A DNA stretch of 7,176 nt. Origin: Paracoccaceae bacterium. GTDB taxonomy: Bacteria > Pseudomonadota > Alphaproteobacteria > Rhodobacterales > Rhodobacteraceae. Numbering within the stretch: the first letter of the stretch is position 1; each line of letters opens with the position of its first letter. This document shows positions 1 to 5,843 of the stretch, piece after piece. The DNA lies in assembly GCA_007121115.1 (NCBI GenBank), contig SKMI01000055.1:1-7176 (forward strand), in the 5' to 3' direction. Below the pieces are notes generated by a model, which saw nothing but the letters and a program-made list of their open reading frames with translations, searched no databases and was not told the origin of the DNA. Both the position numbers and the translations under genes were made by a program.

Positions 1-1
1 C

Positions 2-559
2 GGGGCGGGTGGCATGGGCCGTCACCTGCGCGCGCCGAACCGGCCCCGACCGCAGCGCGCGCGCGGCCGAGACCACGGGCCGGCCCAGCACACCCCCCGC
101 CCCCAGCGTGATCAGACCGAACAGCCCCGCCAGCCCCAGCCGCTGCAGCGCTTGCGCCCGGTCGCGCAGCGGATCGAAGCTGTGGTGCGCCGGATTGTGC
201 GGCAGATACCACAGGGTCGGCTGATCACCCGGCGCGGCGTGCCGCGTGACACCGCGCGGGGTTTGCCCGCGCTGGCGCCGCGTCTCCCCGGCCTCGGTGA
301 CAAAACTGTAATCCATCCCGTAGCGCGGACTGCGCCGGGGGTTGCCCTGTGTCACGTCATGTATCCGCACCTCGGTCTGCACGCCGGTCCGGAACAGCGT
401 GTCCGCCGCCCGCAACTCGTCCAGCCCGCTGCGCGCCAGCGCCACCGTCATCATCAGCGGAATCGCCAGTATCAGGGCCGAGGGCCAGAAATGGCGCAGC
501 AGGCCCAGGATCAGTTTCAGGTCGTCAGGCACGTTCGAGGGCCGCCATCGCAATCGCAC
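2..559 (-). CDS. DUF3592-like membrane protein, 3' end outside window
   Basis: Partial gene of 186 visible codons, running off the left edge. The protein has a short basic N-terminus, a membrane segment at about residues 24-42 (FWPSALILAIPLMMTVALA) and an extra-membrane part at about 45-138. A second membrane segment follows at about 141-160, and then the beginning of another soluble stretch. The part after segment 1 (LFRTGVQTEVRIHDV, then YGMDYSFVTEAGETRR) fits the DUF3592 pattern: a 'tG..t...V' strand followed by a 'Y...y.f.t..G' strand. The function of that family is not established. The reading frame opens at an in-frame TAA just upstream. Start choice is uncertain: GTG at 559 (used here), TTG at 553 with AGGG five bases upstream, or GTG at 532 giving MPDDLK. 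It lies 9 bp after the stop of the rhodanese gene, so the two are probably cotranscribed. The membrane topology is visible; the family assignment is inference from pattern only. Confidence 0.7.
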   Translation of the reverse strand, partial: MRLRWRPSNVPDDLKLILGLLRHFWPSALILAIPLMMTVALARSGLDELRAADTLFRTGVQTEVRIHDVTQGNPRRSPRYGMDYSFVTEAGETRRQRGQTPRGVTRHAAPGDQPTLWYLPHNPAHHSFDPLRDRAQALQRLGLAGLFGLITLGAGGVLGRPVVSAARALRSGPVRRAQVTAHATRP

Positions 560-568
560 CCTGTCACG

Positions 569-1048
569 TTACCAGAGGGGCCGCGCCGCGCCACCCCGCA
601 GCCGGGGAGCACCACGCAACTGCCTCTCGATTCGGCAGATGGTGCAGCCCTGTGCCGCGCGCGGGGCGGCGGGGCGATGGCCTTCGGAGATCAGCCGGAC
701 CATACCGCCGCGCACGTCGATCACCGGCACGTCCATGCGCGGGGTCAGCAGCGCGGTTGCCTGCGCCGTCCGGTTACCGGTGCGGCAGATCAGCATCACC
801 GGCTGGCCCGGGGCCAGATGCGGGCGCAGGGCTTCGGCAAAGCTGTCGGCGTCGGTGAAGGCCATCAGCAGCGCGTTCGGCAGCACCCCGGTCGGCACCC
901 ATTCCGCGGGGCGGTGGATATCGACCACAAGCGCCGAGGTTTCGGCCAGCGCTGCGGCAGTCAGCGCGGTGTAGAGCCGCTCCGCCCGCACCGGCAGCGC
1001 GGGCAGTTCCAGCGCAAGCGCCAGCATCAATGTCAGGTATCGCCGCAT
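569..1048 (-). CDS. exported rhodanese-like domain protein
   Basis: A 159-residue protein. The N-terminus has two Arg followed by a hydrophobic run to about residue 16 and an ALPVRA stretch at 17-22, which reads as a Sec signal peptide, so the protein probably acts in the periplasm. One rhodanese domain follows. VVDIHRPAEW (41-50) with G54 matches the usual 'viDvR..eEW..G' strand and loop. CRTGNR (88-93) is the active-site loop, with catalytic Cys88 and a closing Arg93. DVRGGMVRLISEG (111-123) matches the usual C-terminal 'l.GG...W...G'. The family forms a cysteine persulfide on the loop Cys and passes sulfur to acceptors; the acceptor here is unknown. The tail carries a CxxC pair (Cys135, Cys138) and then an Arg-rich end, which is not part of the core domain. 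Translation starts at ATG 1048 behind a weak GGGAC-type ribosome site. It is first in a pair with the DUF3592-like gene. Confidence 0.85.
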   Translation of the reverse strand: MRRYLTLMLALALELPALPVRAERLYTALTAAALAETSALVVDIHRPAEWVPTGVLPNALLMAFTDADSFAEALRPHLAPGQPVMLICRTGNRTAQATALLTPRMDVPVIDVRGGMVRLISEGHRPAAPRAAQGCTICRIERQLRGAPRLRGGAARPLW

Positions 1049-1188
1049 GTCCCGTCCCCGTTCCGGTACCGATTGCCGTCCCTTGTCAGATCGCGAGACA
1101 TATGCCAGTCACCGCATGTGTTCGCCAATCGCATCCGCGTCGCCGCGGAATACATTTCGTCGCACCCACCCCAGCCTTGAGGCCCGCC
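1049..1188. other. divergent intergenic region, rhodanese gene / TDT transporter
   Basis: This 140-bp gap must hold the promoters of two divergent genes. The transporter side ends in TTGAGG six bases before its ATG, a good ribosome site. I looked for -35/-10 pairs on both strands and found only poor ones. On the minus strand TTGGCG (near 1125) is followed by CATATG-like sequence at 18 bp. On the plus strand TTGTCA (1083) has a CATATG too close to be its partner. No inverted repeat long enough to call an operator was seen. Confidence 0.35.
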
Positions 1189-2175
1189 ATGTCCCGCCGC
1201 CCCCTGCCACCGCCCCTGCCGCAGCGCCCGCCGGGGCTTTGGCGCGACACGCCCCCGGCCCTGTTCCCGCCGCTGATGGGGCTTCTGGGGCTGGGGCTGG
1301 GCTGGCGCGAGGCGGCGCGGACCTTGGGCGCGCCGGCGGGGATCGGCGATCTGATCCTCGGCGCGGCGGCGCTGCTGTTCCTGTTCTGCCTGGTAGCCTG
1401 GGTATCGAAACCCTTGCGCCGCCCCGGGGTGGTGATCGAGGATCTTCGCATCCTGCCCGGGCGCGCGGGGCTGGCGGCGCTGGTGCTGTCGCTGTCGCTT
1501 CTGGCGGCGGCGCTGGTGCCCTTTGCGCCGGGGCTGGCCTGGGGGGTGCTGGCGATGTCGGTCATCGCCCATGCCGGGCTGCTGATACTGGTCGCCCGCG
1601 TCCTGATGACCGGCCCGCCCGAGGGCCGCGTGGTCACGCCGGTGTTCCACCTGTTGCTGGTCGGCCCGATCCTTCTGCCGTTGGCACTGATCCCGCTGGG
1701 CGCAACGGATCTGTCCCGCGCGATCCTCTGGGGCACCATTCCGCTGGCGCTGGCGATCTGGGCCATCAGCGCGGTGCAGCTGATCCGTCGTATCCCGCCC
1801 GCACCACTGCGCCCGCTGCTGGCGATCCACCTTGCGCCTGCCAGCCTGTTTGCCAAGGTGGCGACCATGCTGGGCCTGCCCGAACTGGGCATGGCGGCGG
1901 CAGCGCTGGGGGCGCTGATCCTGCTCGCGCTGCTCCTCAGCACGCGCTGGCTGACCGAGGCCAGGTTCACCCCGCTCTGGGGAGCCTTTACCTTTCCGAT
2001 GGCAGCCTTCGCCACCGCGCTGTTGAGCATCTCGGGCGGCGACGGGCTGGAGGGCATCCTTGGCGGGCTGCTGCTGGTGGCGGCCACGCTGGCCATCCCG
2101 GCCATCACCTACAAGGTGCTGAACGCCTGGGCGCAGGGCAAGCTGGCGGCGAAGACCAACGCCGCGGTCGCCTGA
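1189..2175 (+). CDS. TehA/SLAC1-type (TDT family) membrane transporter
   Basis: A 328-residue, highly hydrophobic protein with about ten membrane segments (roughly 24-40, 54-73, 92-111, 115-138, 152-170, 178-199, 210-228, 233-252, 264-282 and 287-306). The TDT signatures are LFPPLMGLLGLGLGW near the N-terminus (family: 'f...lG..GLg.aWr'), APASLF (216-221), and FTPLWGAFTFPMAAFATA (260-276), which matches the 'W.aFTFP.aa.A.a' segment that includes the pore region of TehA/SLAC1 proteins. Family members are anion channels or carriers, named for tellurite resistance (TehA), malate or sulfite export, or stomatal anion flux (SLAC1); the substrate here cannot be read. The ATG at 1189 is chosen because TTGAGG lies six bases upstream. 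The frame stays open back to 1030, but that extension is Pro/Arg-rich, overlaps the divergent rhodanese start and has no family resemblance. The gene stands alone on its strand and converges on lpdA. Confidence 0.85.
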   Translation: MSRRPLPPPLPQRPPGLWRDTPPALFPPLMGLLGLGLGWREAARTLGAPAGIGDLILGAAALLFLFCLVAWVSKPLRRPGVVIEDLRILPGRAGLAALVLSLSLLAAALVPFAPGLAWGVLAMSVIAHAGLLILVARVLMTGPPEGRVVTPVFHLLLVGPILLPLALIPLGATDLSRAILWGTIPLALAIWAISAVQLIRRIPPAPLRPLLAIHLAPASLFAKVATMLGLPELGMAAAALGALILLALLLSTRWLTEARFTPLWGAFTFPMAAFATALLSISGGDGLEGILGGLLLVAATLAIPAITYKVLNAWAQGKLAAKTNAAVA

Positions 2176-2202
2176 CCACCGGCTGCCACAGGCACCAACG
2201 GA

Positions 2203-2248
2203 GCGCCCCAGCGGGGGCGCGACCTTTCGCGTGCGGCCGCAAGGCCGC
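2203..2248. terminator. hairpin cluster between convergent genes, likely bidirectional termination
   Basis: Three adjacent inverted repeats fill the space between the convergent stops. The first is GCGCCCC (2203-2209) with GGGGCGC (2214-2220), loop AGCG. The second is CGCGA (2218-2222) with TCGCG (2227-2231), loop CCTT, sharing three bases with the first. The third is GCGGCC (2233-2238) with GGCCGC (2243-2248), loop GCAA, a GNRA-type tetraloop on the plus strand. The stems are strong, but only a short CTTT run is present, so a classical U-tract terminator is not seen in either direction. The position between two convergent genes supports a termination role. Confidence 0.5.
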
Positions 2249-2265
2249 TCCGCTTGATAGCAGGG

Positions 2266-3660
2266 TCAGAAGTGCAGCGCGCGGCCGTAGGCGTCGAGCA
2301 CCGATTCGTGCATCATCTCGGACAGTGTGGGGTGCGGGAAGACGGTTTCCATCAGTTCCGCCTCGGTGGTCTCCAGCGTGCGGCCCACCACATAGCCCTG
2401 GATCAGTTCGGTGACCTCGGCCCCCACCATATGCGCGCCCAGCAACTCGCCGTTGCCCTCGTCGAAGATGGTCTTGATCATTCCCTCCGGCTCGCCCAGC
2501 GCAATCGCCTTGCCATTGCCGATGAAGGGGAAGCGGCCGACCTTGACCTTGTGGCCCTTTTCCTTCGCCTGCGCCTCGGTCAGGCCGACGCTGGCCACCT
2601 GCGGGTGGCAATAGGTGCAGCCGGCGATCGCGTCGGGCTTCACCGGGTGCGGGTGCCCGCCGGCGATCATCTCGGCCACCATCACGCCCTCATGGCTGGC
2701 CTTGTGCGCCAGCCAGGGCCCGGCCACCAGATCGCCGATGGCCCAGACGCCCTTGACCCCGGTGCGGCAGTATTCATCGGTCACCACATGGCCGCGGTCG
2801 ACCTTGACGCCCAGCGCCTCCAGCCCCAGCCCCTCGGTGTTGGCCTTGATCCCCACGGCGGAAATCACCGTGTCGAAGTCGTGCTTTTCGGTCTTGCCGC
2901 CGGTCTCGATATGCGCGGTGACCTTGCCCTTGGCGCGGTCCAGCTTCTTGACCATGGATTTCGCCATGATCTTCATGCCCTGCTTCTCGAACGCCTTCCT
3001 GGCGAAGGCACTGATCTCGGCGTCTTCCACCGGCAGGATCCGGTCCATCACCTCCACCACCGTGGTCTCGGCGCCCAGCGTGTTGAAGAAGCTGGCAAAC
3101 TCGATCCCGATCGCGCCGGAGCCGATGACCAGGAGCTTCTTGGGCATCCGCTTGGGCTCAAGCGCGTGCTTGTAGGTCCAGACCAGATCGCCATCGGCCT
3201 CCAGTCCCGGCAGTTCGCGCGCCCGCGCACCGGTGGCCAGGATGATGTCCGGCGCGGTCAACTCCTCGGTCCCCTTGTCGGTCTTGACCGTGACCTTGCC
3301 CGGGCCGGGCACGCTGCCCGCGCCCATCACCACATCGACCTTGTGCTTCTTCATCAGGTGGCCGATGCCGCTGGTCAGTTGCCCCGCCACCTTGCGCGAG
3401 CGCTTCACCACGGCGTCCAGGTCGTAGCCGATCCCCTCGGCCTTCAACCCGAAGTCCTTGGCCCGGTGCATCAGGTGAAACACCTCGGCCGAGCGCAGCA
3501 TGGCCTTGGTGGGAATGCAGCCCCAGTTCAGGCAGATGCCGCCCAGATGCTCGCGCTCGACGATGGCGACCCTTTTGCCCAGCTGGCTGGCCCGGATCGC
3601 GGCCACATAGCCGCCCGGCCCTGCCCCGATCACAATGACATCATACGATTTGGCCGCCAT
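2266..3660 (-). CDS. lpdA: dihydrolipoyl dehydrogenase (E3)
   Basis: A 464-residue flavoprotein, full family length. It reoxidises dihydrolipoyl groups on the E2 or H proteins of the pyruvate and 2-oxoglutarate dehydrogenases and the glycine cleavage system, passing electrons through FAD to NAD+ in the cytoplasm. Visible features in order: FAD-binding GAGPGG (12-17); the redox-active disulfide in GGICLNWGCIPTK (Cys43, Cys48); NAD-binding GSGAIG (180-185); the second FAD motif GVWAIGDL (304-311); and the C-terminal dimer-interface catalytic pair in HPTLSE (His443, Glu448). The ATG at 3660 is chosen because AGGGAGG (3666-3672) sits five bases upstream and family homologs begin here. The open frame continues 58 codons further, across the promoter region. 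No E1 or E2 gene adjoins it, so the partner complex cannot be deduced from context. Transcription is probably controlled at the inverted repeat just upstream. Confidence 0.97.
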   Translation of the reverse strand: MAAKSYDVIVIGAGPGGYVAAIRASQLGKRVAIVEREHLGGICLNWGCIPTKAMLRSAEVFHLMHRAKDFGLKAEGIGYDLDAVVKRSRKVAGQLTSGIGHLMKKHKVDVVMGAGSVPGPGKVTVKTDKGTEELTAPDIILATGARARELPGLEADGDLVWTYKHALEPKRMPKKLLVIGSGAIGIEFASFFNTLGAETTVVEVMDRILPVEDAEISAFARKAFEKQGMKIMAKSMVKKLDRAKGKVTAHIETGGKTEKHDFDTVISAVGIKANTEGLGLEALGVKVDRGHVVTDEYCRTGVKGVWAIGDLVAGPWLAHKASHEGVMVAEMIAGGHPHPVKPDAIAGCTYCHPQVASVGLTEAQAKEKGHKVKVGRFPFIGNGKAIALGEPEGMIKTIFDEGNGELLGAHMVGAEVTELIQGYVVGRTLETTEAELMETVFPHPTLSEMMHESVLDAYGRALHF

Positions 3661-3675
3661 GGACGCCTCCCTGAA

Positions 3676-3701
3676 GAATTGGTTTGGCATTAAACCAATT
3701 C
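3676..3701. promoter_or_regulatory. perfect inverted repeat, candidate operator of lpdA
   Basis: Arms GAATTGGTTT (3676-3685) and AAACCAATTC (3692-3701) are perfect complements around a 6-base spacer. The repeat ends three bases before the lpdA ribosome site and covers the best -10 candidate on the minus strand. The inner half-sites AATTGGT/ACCAATT are the same 7-mers as in the Escherichia coli PdhR box, but separated by 10 bases instead of 3, so the geometry is not that of PdhR. An AT-rich symmetric site over the promoter of a GC-rich genome suggests protein binding. It could also fold as an RNA hairpin just ahead of the ribosome site. Confidence 0.55.
3689..3694 (-). promoter_or_regulatory. 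possible -10 element of the lpdA promoter
   Basis: On the minus strand this reads TTTAAT, five of six matches to the sigma-70 -10 consensus. Start of transcription would fall near 3682, giving a leader of about 21 bases with the ribosome site in it. The -35 side is weak: TTGCAC lies 15 bases upstream, shorter than the preferred 17. The element is centred inside the inverted repeat at 3676-3701, so a bound regulator would directly cover it. Confidence 0.35.
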
Positions 3702-3719
3702 CGGGAACCGTGCAACGTC

Positions 3720-3747
3720 GGCGGGTATGAACAAGGTCATACCCGCC
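3720..3747. repeat. perfect 11-bp inverted repeat upstream of lpdA
   Basis: Plus-strand arms GGCGGGTATGA (3720-3730) and TCATACCCGCC (3737-3747) are perfect complements around the 6-base spacer ACAAGG. On the minus strand the repeat lies downstream of the DUF924 stop and just upstream of the predicted lpdA promoter. It may be a terminator hairpin for the upstream gene (no T-tract follows) or a second operator. Its spacer has the same length as that of the repeat at 3676-3701, and the two centres are 45 bp apart. Confidence 0.5.
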
Positions 3748-3768
3748 CTGTGCCCTGCGAATGACAAT

Positions 3769-3793
3769 CGCCCGGGGCGCGCAAGCCCGGGCG
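3769..3793 (-). terminator. GC-rich hairpin after the DUF924 gene
   Basis: Arms CGCCCGGG (3769-3776) and CCCGGGCG (3786-3793) form an 8-bp stem with a 9-base loop, beginning four bases after the DUF924 stop codon on the minus strand. It is followed by ATTGTCATT rather than a solid T-run, so it is a weak intrinsic terminator candidate. Position right after a stop is the main support. Confidence 0.5.
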
Positions 3794-3796
3794 GTG

Positions 3797-4375
3797 TCAG
3801 GCCGCGACCTGCAATTCGCGCACGACCTCGCCATAGCCGCCGCGCTGCAGGAACGTGTCCTCGTCCGGGGTGTTGGCGCGGGAAAGCGCCGCGTTGCGGT
3901 AGGGAAAGCGCCCGAAGTCGCGGATCACCTGCCGGTGGGCGCGGGCATGAAGCAGGTTCTGCATCCCCGTTTCCGGCATCCGGGTCAGGAACATGCGCAC
4001 GCAGCGGTCCTGATCGAACGGGCTTTCCGAGTGCATCAGCGGCAGGTAGAAGAACTGCCGCTGCGGCTCGGCGATCTGCATGTCCAGCTTGTGATGACAC
4101 GCCCGGATCGCCGCCCGAAGCGCCAGCGCATCGGTGGCGAAAGCCCTGGCCTCGCCGCGGAACATGTTGCGCGGGAACTGGTCGGTGACGATCAGATAGG
4201 CCAAAGCCCCCTGAGGGTTGCTTTGCCAGTGCCCCAGCCCGTCGCGCGCGGCGTATTCCCAAAGACCCAGGAACCGCTCCCGGATCGTTGCATCAAGGTC
4301 GGAATTGACCTCATACCAGCCCTTGGGCCCCACCTCATCAAGCCAGAACCGCAGGACTGTCTTCGCGGTGTCCAT
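3797..4375 (-). CDS. DUF924 family protein
   Basis: A 192-residue soluble protein without signal peptide or membrane segment. It carries the recognisable DUF924 blocks: FWLDEVGPKGWY (10-21), TDQFPRNMFRG (about 64-74; family 'lDQFPRN.fRg') and PQRQFFYLPLMHSES (about 103-117; family 'eRqFfY.P.mHSE'). Members are alpha-helical proteins with a tetratricopeptide-like fold and no established biochemical role that I can state. Length is typical for the family. The ATG at 4375 is preceded by AGGAGG five bases upstream, a near-ideal ribosome site; the open frame continues upstream without resemblance to the family. A T6-associated hairpin lies upstream and another hairpin just after the stop, so the gene may be its own transcription unit. 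Confidence 0.92.
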   Translation of the reverse strand: MDTAKTVLRFWLDEVGPKGWYEVNSDLDATIRERFLGLWEYAARDGLGHWQSNPQGALAYLIVTDQFPRNMFRGEARAFATDALALRAAIRACHHKLDMQIAEPQRQFFYLPLMHSESPFDQDRCVRMFLTRMPETGMQNLLHARAHRQVIRDFGRFPYRNAALSRANTPDEDTFLQRGGYGEVVRELQVAA

Positions 4376-4401
4376 CTTTGCCTCCTGTGCGACGCCACCT
4401 G

Positions 4402-4423
4402 AAAAAAGCGTGCCACTGCGCGC
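4402..4423 (-). terminator. intrinsic terminator candidate after the MFS gene
   Basis: On the minus strand GCGCGC (4418-4423), loop AGTG, and GCACGC (4408-4413) form a six-pair stem with one C-A mismatch, directly followed by six T residues (4402-4407). It lies about 80 bases after the MFS stop and 27 bases before the DUF924 start, and would separate the two genes transcriptionally. The stem is short and imperfect, so efficiency is uncertain. An overlapping alternative stem GCGT/ACGC exists just upstream. Confidence 0.5.
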
Positions 4424-4502
4424 GTTTCTACGCAAGAATCAGGCAACGCCATCGGCGGCAAGTCGCGCACGCCTGCTCGGATTGTGACCTTTCGGTGACG
4501 GA

Positions 4503-5744
4503 TCAGCGCTCCGGTTCATCGCCCTGCGCTTCGATCGCGGCCTCATAGGCCACCGCTGTGGTGCCCGGGGTAACCGCCGTGTAGCTGCCGGTATGGTCGA
4601 CCGAAGGCGCCGGACGGCGCGTCATCCGCCAGCCCGCGTAAAGCGTCAGCAGCCCGCAGAGCAGCCCGATGTACAGGAAGAACCCCGCCGGACCGATCAG
4701 CGCCATGATCCAGCCGATGATCAGCGGCCCTACCACCGCGCCAAGGCCGTTGACGAACATCAAGCCGCCCGAGGCCGCGGCCATGTCGTCATGCTCCAGA
4801 TAATCGTTGGTATAGGCCAGCAGCAGCGAATAGAGCGGGTTCGACACGCCACCGATCACCATGGCCACACCCAGAAGCGCCGTGAACCCCAGCGGCAGCA
4901 TGGCGGCCGCCAGACAGGCCAGCGCGCCCACTGCCGCCACGCCCAGGATCAGTTGCCGCCGATCCATCCGGTCCGAAACCCAGCCGATGGGATACTGGAA
5001 CACCAACCCGCCGGTGTAGATGGCCGCAACGAAGGTGGTGATTTCCAGCACCGACAGCCCGGCAATCCCGCCCCAGACCGCCGCCATGCCGAATAGCGCC
5101 GCAAAAACGCCCCCCATCAGGAAGATGCCCACCACCCCCAGCGGAGAGACCTGATAGAGGCGCAAGAACCCCATCCGCTTGGTACTGCCGAACGCGGGCG
5201 CCGGGCTGATCGACAACAGGATCGGGGTGAAAGCCAGCGAAACCAGCACGGACGGGACCACGAAGAGCATGAAACCCGCCGGATCGGCGAGATTCACCAG
5301 CCCCTGCGCCGAAATGATCCCCGCCATCTGCACGATCATGTAAAGCGACAGCGTCTGCCCGCGCGTGTCATTGGTGGCGGTGTTGTTCAGCCAGCTTTCG
5401 GCGGTCACATAGACGCCCGCAAAGCAAAAGCCGATCAGCACCCGCAGCCCTGCCCAGGCGATCCAGTCCGGCACCGCCGCATAGAGCACGAGGATTGCCG
5501 AGATCAGCGAGCCCAGCGCCGCAAAGACCCGCACATGACCCACGCGCCGGATCAGTTCGGGCGCCATGCGCGAACCGAACAGGAAGCCCAGGAAATAGGC
5601 CGACATGACGATCGACATCTGCTGCGTGCTGAACCCTTCCAGCCCGCCACGAATGCCCAGAAGCGTGCCCTGGATCCCGTTGCCGATCATCAGCAGCAGC
5701 ATCCCCAGCAAGAGCGGCCACGAGGCCAAGAAGACGCGGATCAT
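4503..5744 (-). CDS. MFS transporter, YcaD-like
   Basis: A 413-residue protein with twelve predicted membrane segments in two halves. The major facilitator motif A loop appears between segments 2 and 3 (GSRMAPELIRRVGHVRVF, 57-74) and more clearly in the second half (GWVSDRMDRRQ, 254-264). AESWLN (115-120) after segment 4 and the overall pattern resemble the YcaD-type group of proton-coupled exporters; the substrate is unknown. A hydrophilic tail of about 40 residues (375-413), rich in Thr, Ala and Glu, extends beyond the last membrane segment and is probably cytoplasmic. ATG 5744 is preceded by AAGGA nine bases upstream. The gene follows queA on the same strand after a 99-bp gap that shows no clear terminator, so readthrough from queA is possible. 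Confidence 0.9.
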   Translation of the reverse strand: MIRVFLASWPLLLGMLLLMIGNGIQGTLLGIRGGLEGFSTQQMSIVMSAYFLGFLFGSRMAPELIRRVGHVRVFAALGSLISAILVLYAAVPDWIAWAGLRVLIGFCFAGVYVTAESWLNNTATNDTRGQTLSLYMIVQMAGIISAQGLVNLADPAGFMLFVVPSVLVSLAFTPILLSISPAPAFGSTKRMGFLRLYQVSPLGVVGIFLMGGVFAALFGMAAVWGGIAGLSVLEITTFVAAIYTGGLVFQYPIGWVSDRMDRRQLILGVAAVGALACLAAAMLPLGFTALLGVAMVIGGVSNPLYSLLLAYTNDYLEHDDMAAASGGLMFVNGLGAVVGPLIIGWIMALIGPAGFFLYIGLLCGLLTLYAGWRMTRRPAPSVDHTGSYTAVTPGTTAVAYEAAIEAQGDEPER

Positions 5745-5843
5745 TCCCTGTGTTCCTTCATTGGGCGGCGCGCGGCATGTCGGCGCCAGCGATAAGGGCT
5801 TGCAATAGGCCGGTCTGTCATCTCCGCGACCTCAGGCGGCGGA

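Noticed and set aside
14..1180. 388-codon plus-strand open frame at the left end
   Set aside because: Composition is Arg/Gln/Pro/His-rich without domains, and it lies opposite two supported minus-strand genes.
1047..2414. 455-codon plus-strand frame overlapping the TDT transporter
   Set aside because: Gly/Ala/Arg/Pro-rich out-of-frame shadow; the frame starting at 1189 has membrane segments, family motifs and a ribosome site.
2254..3693. 479-codon plus-strand open frame opposite lpdA
   Set aside because: Mirror of a real GC-rich gene: the minus strand encodes a complete lipoamide dehydrogenase with all motifs, and the plus-strand product is His/Gly/Leu-rich with no family resemblance.
3661..3834. 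58-codon N-terminal extension of lpdA
   Set aside because: It would cover the promoter region and part of the DUF924 gene and has no family similarity; the strong AGGGAGG site fixes the start at 3660.
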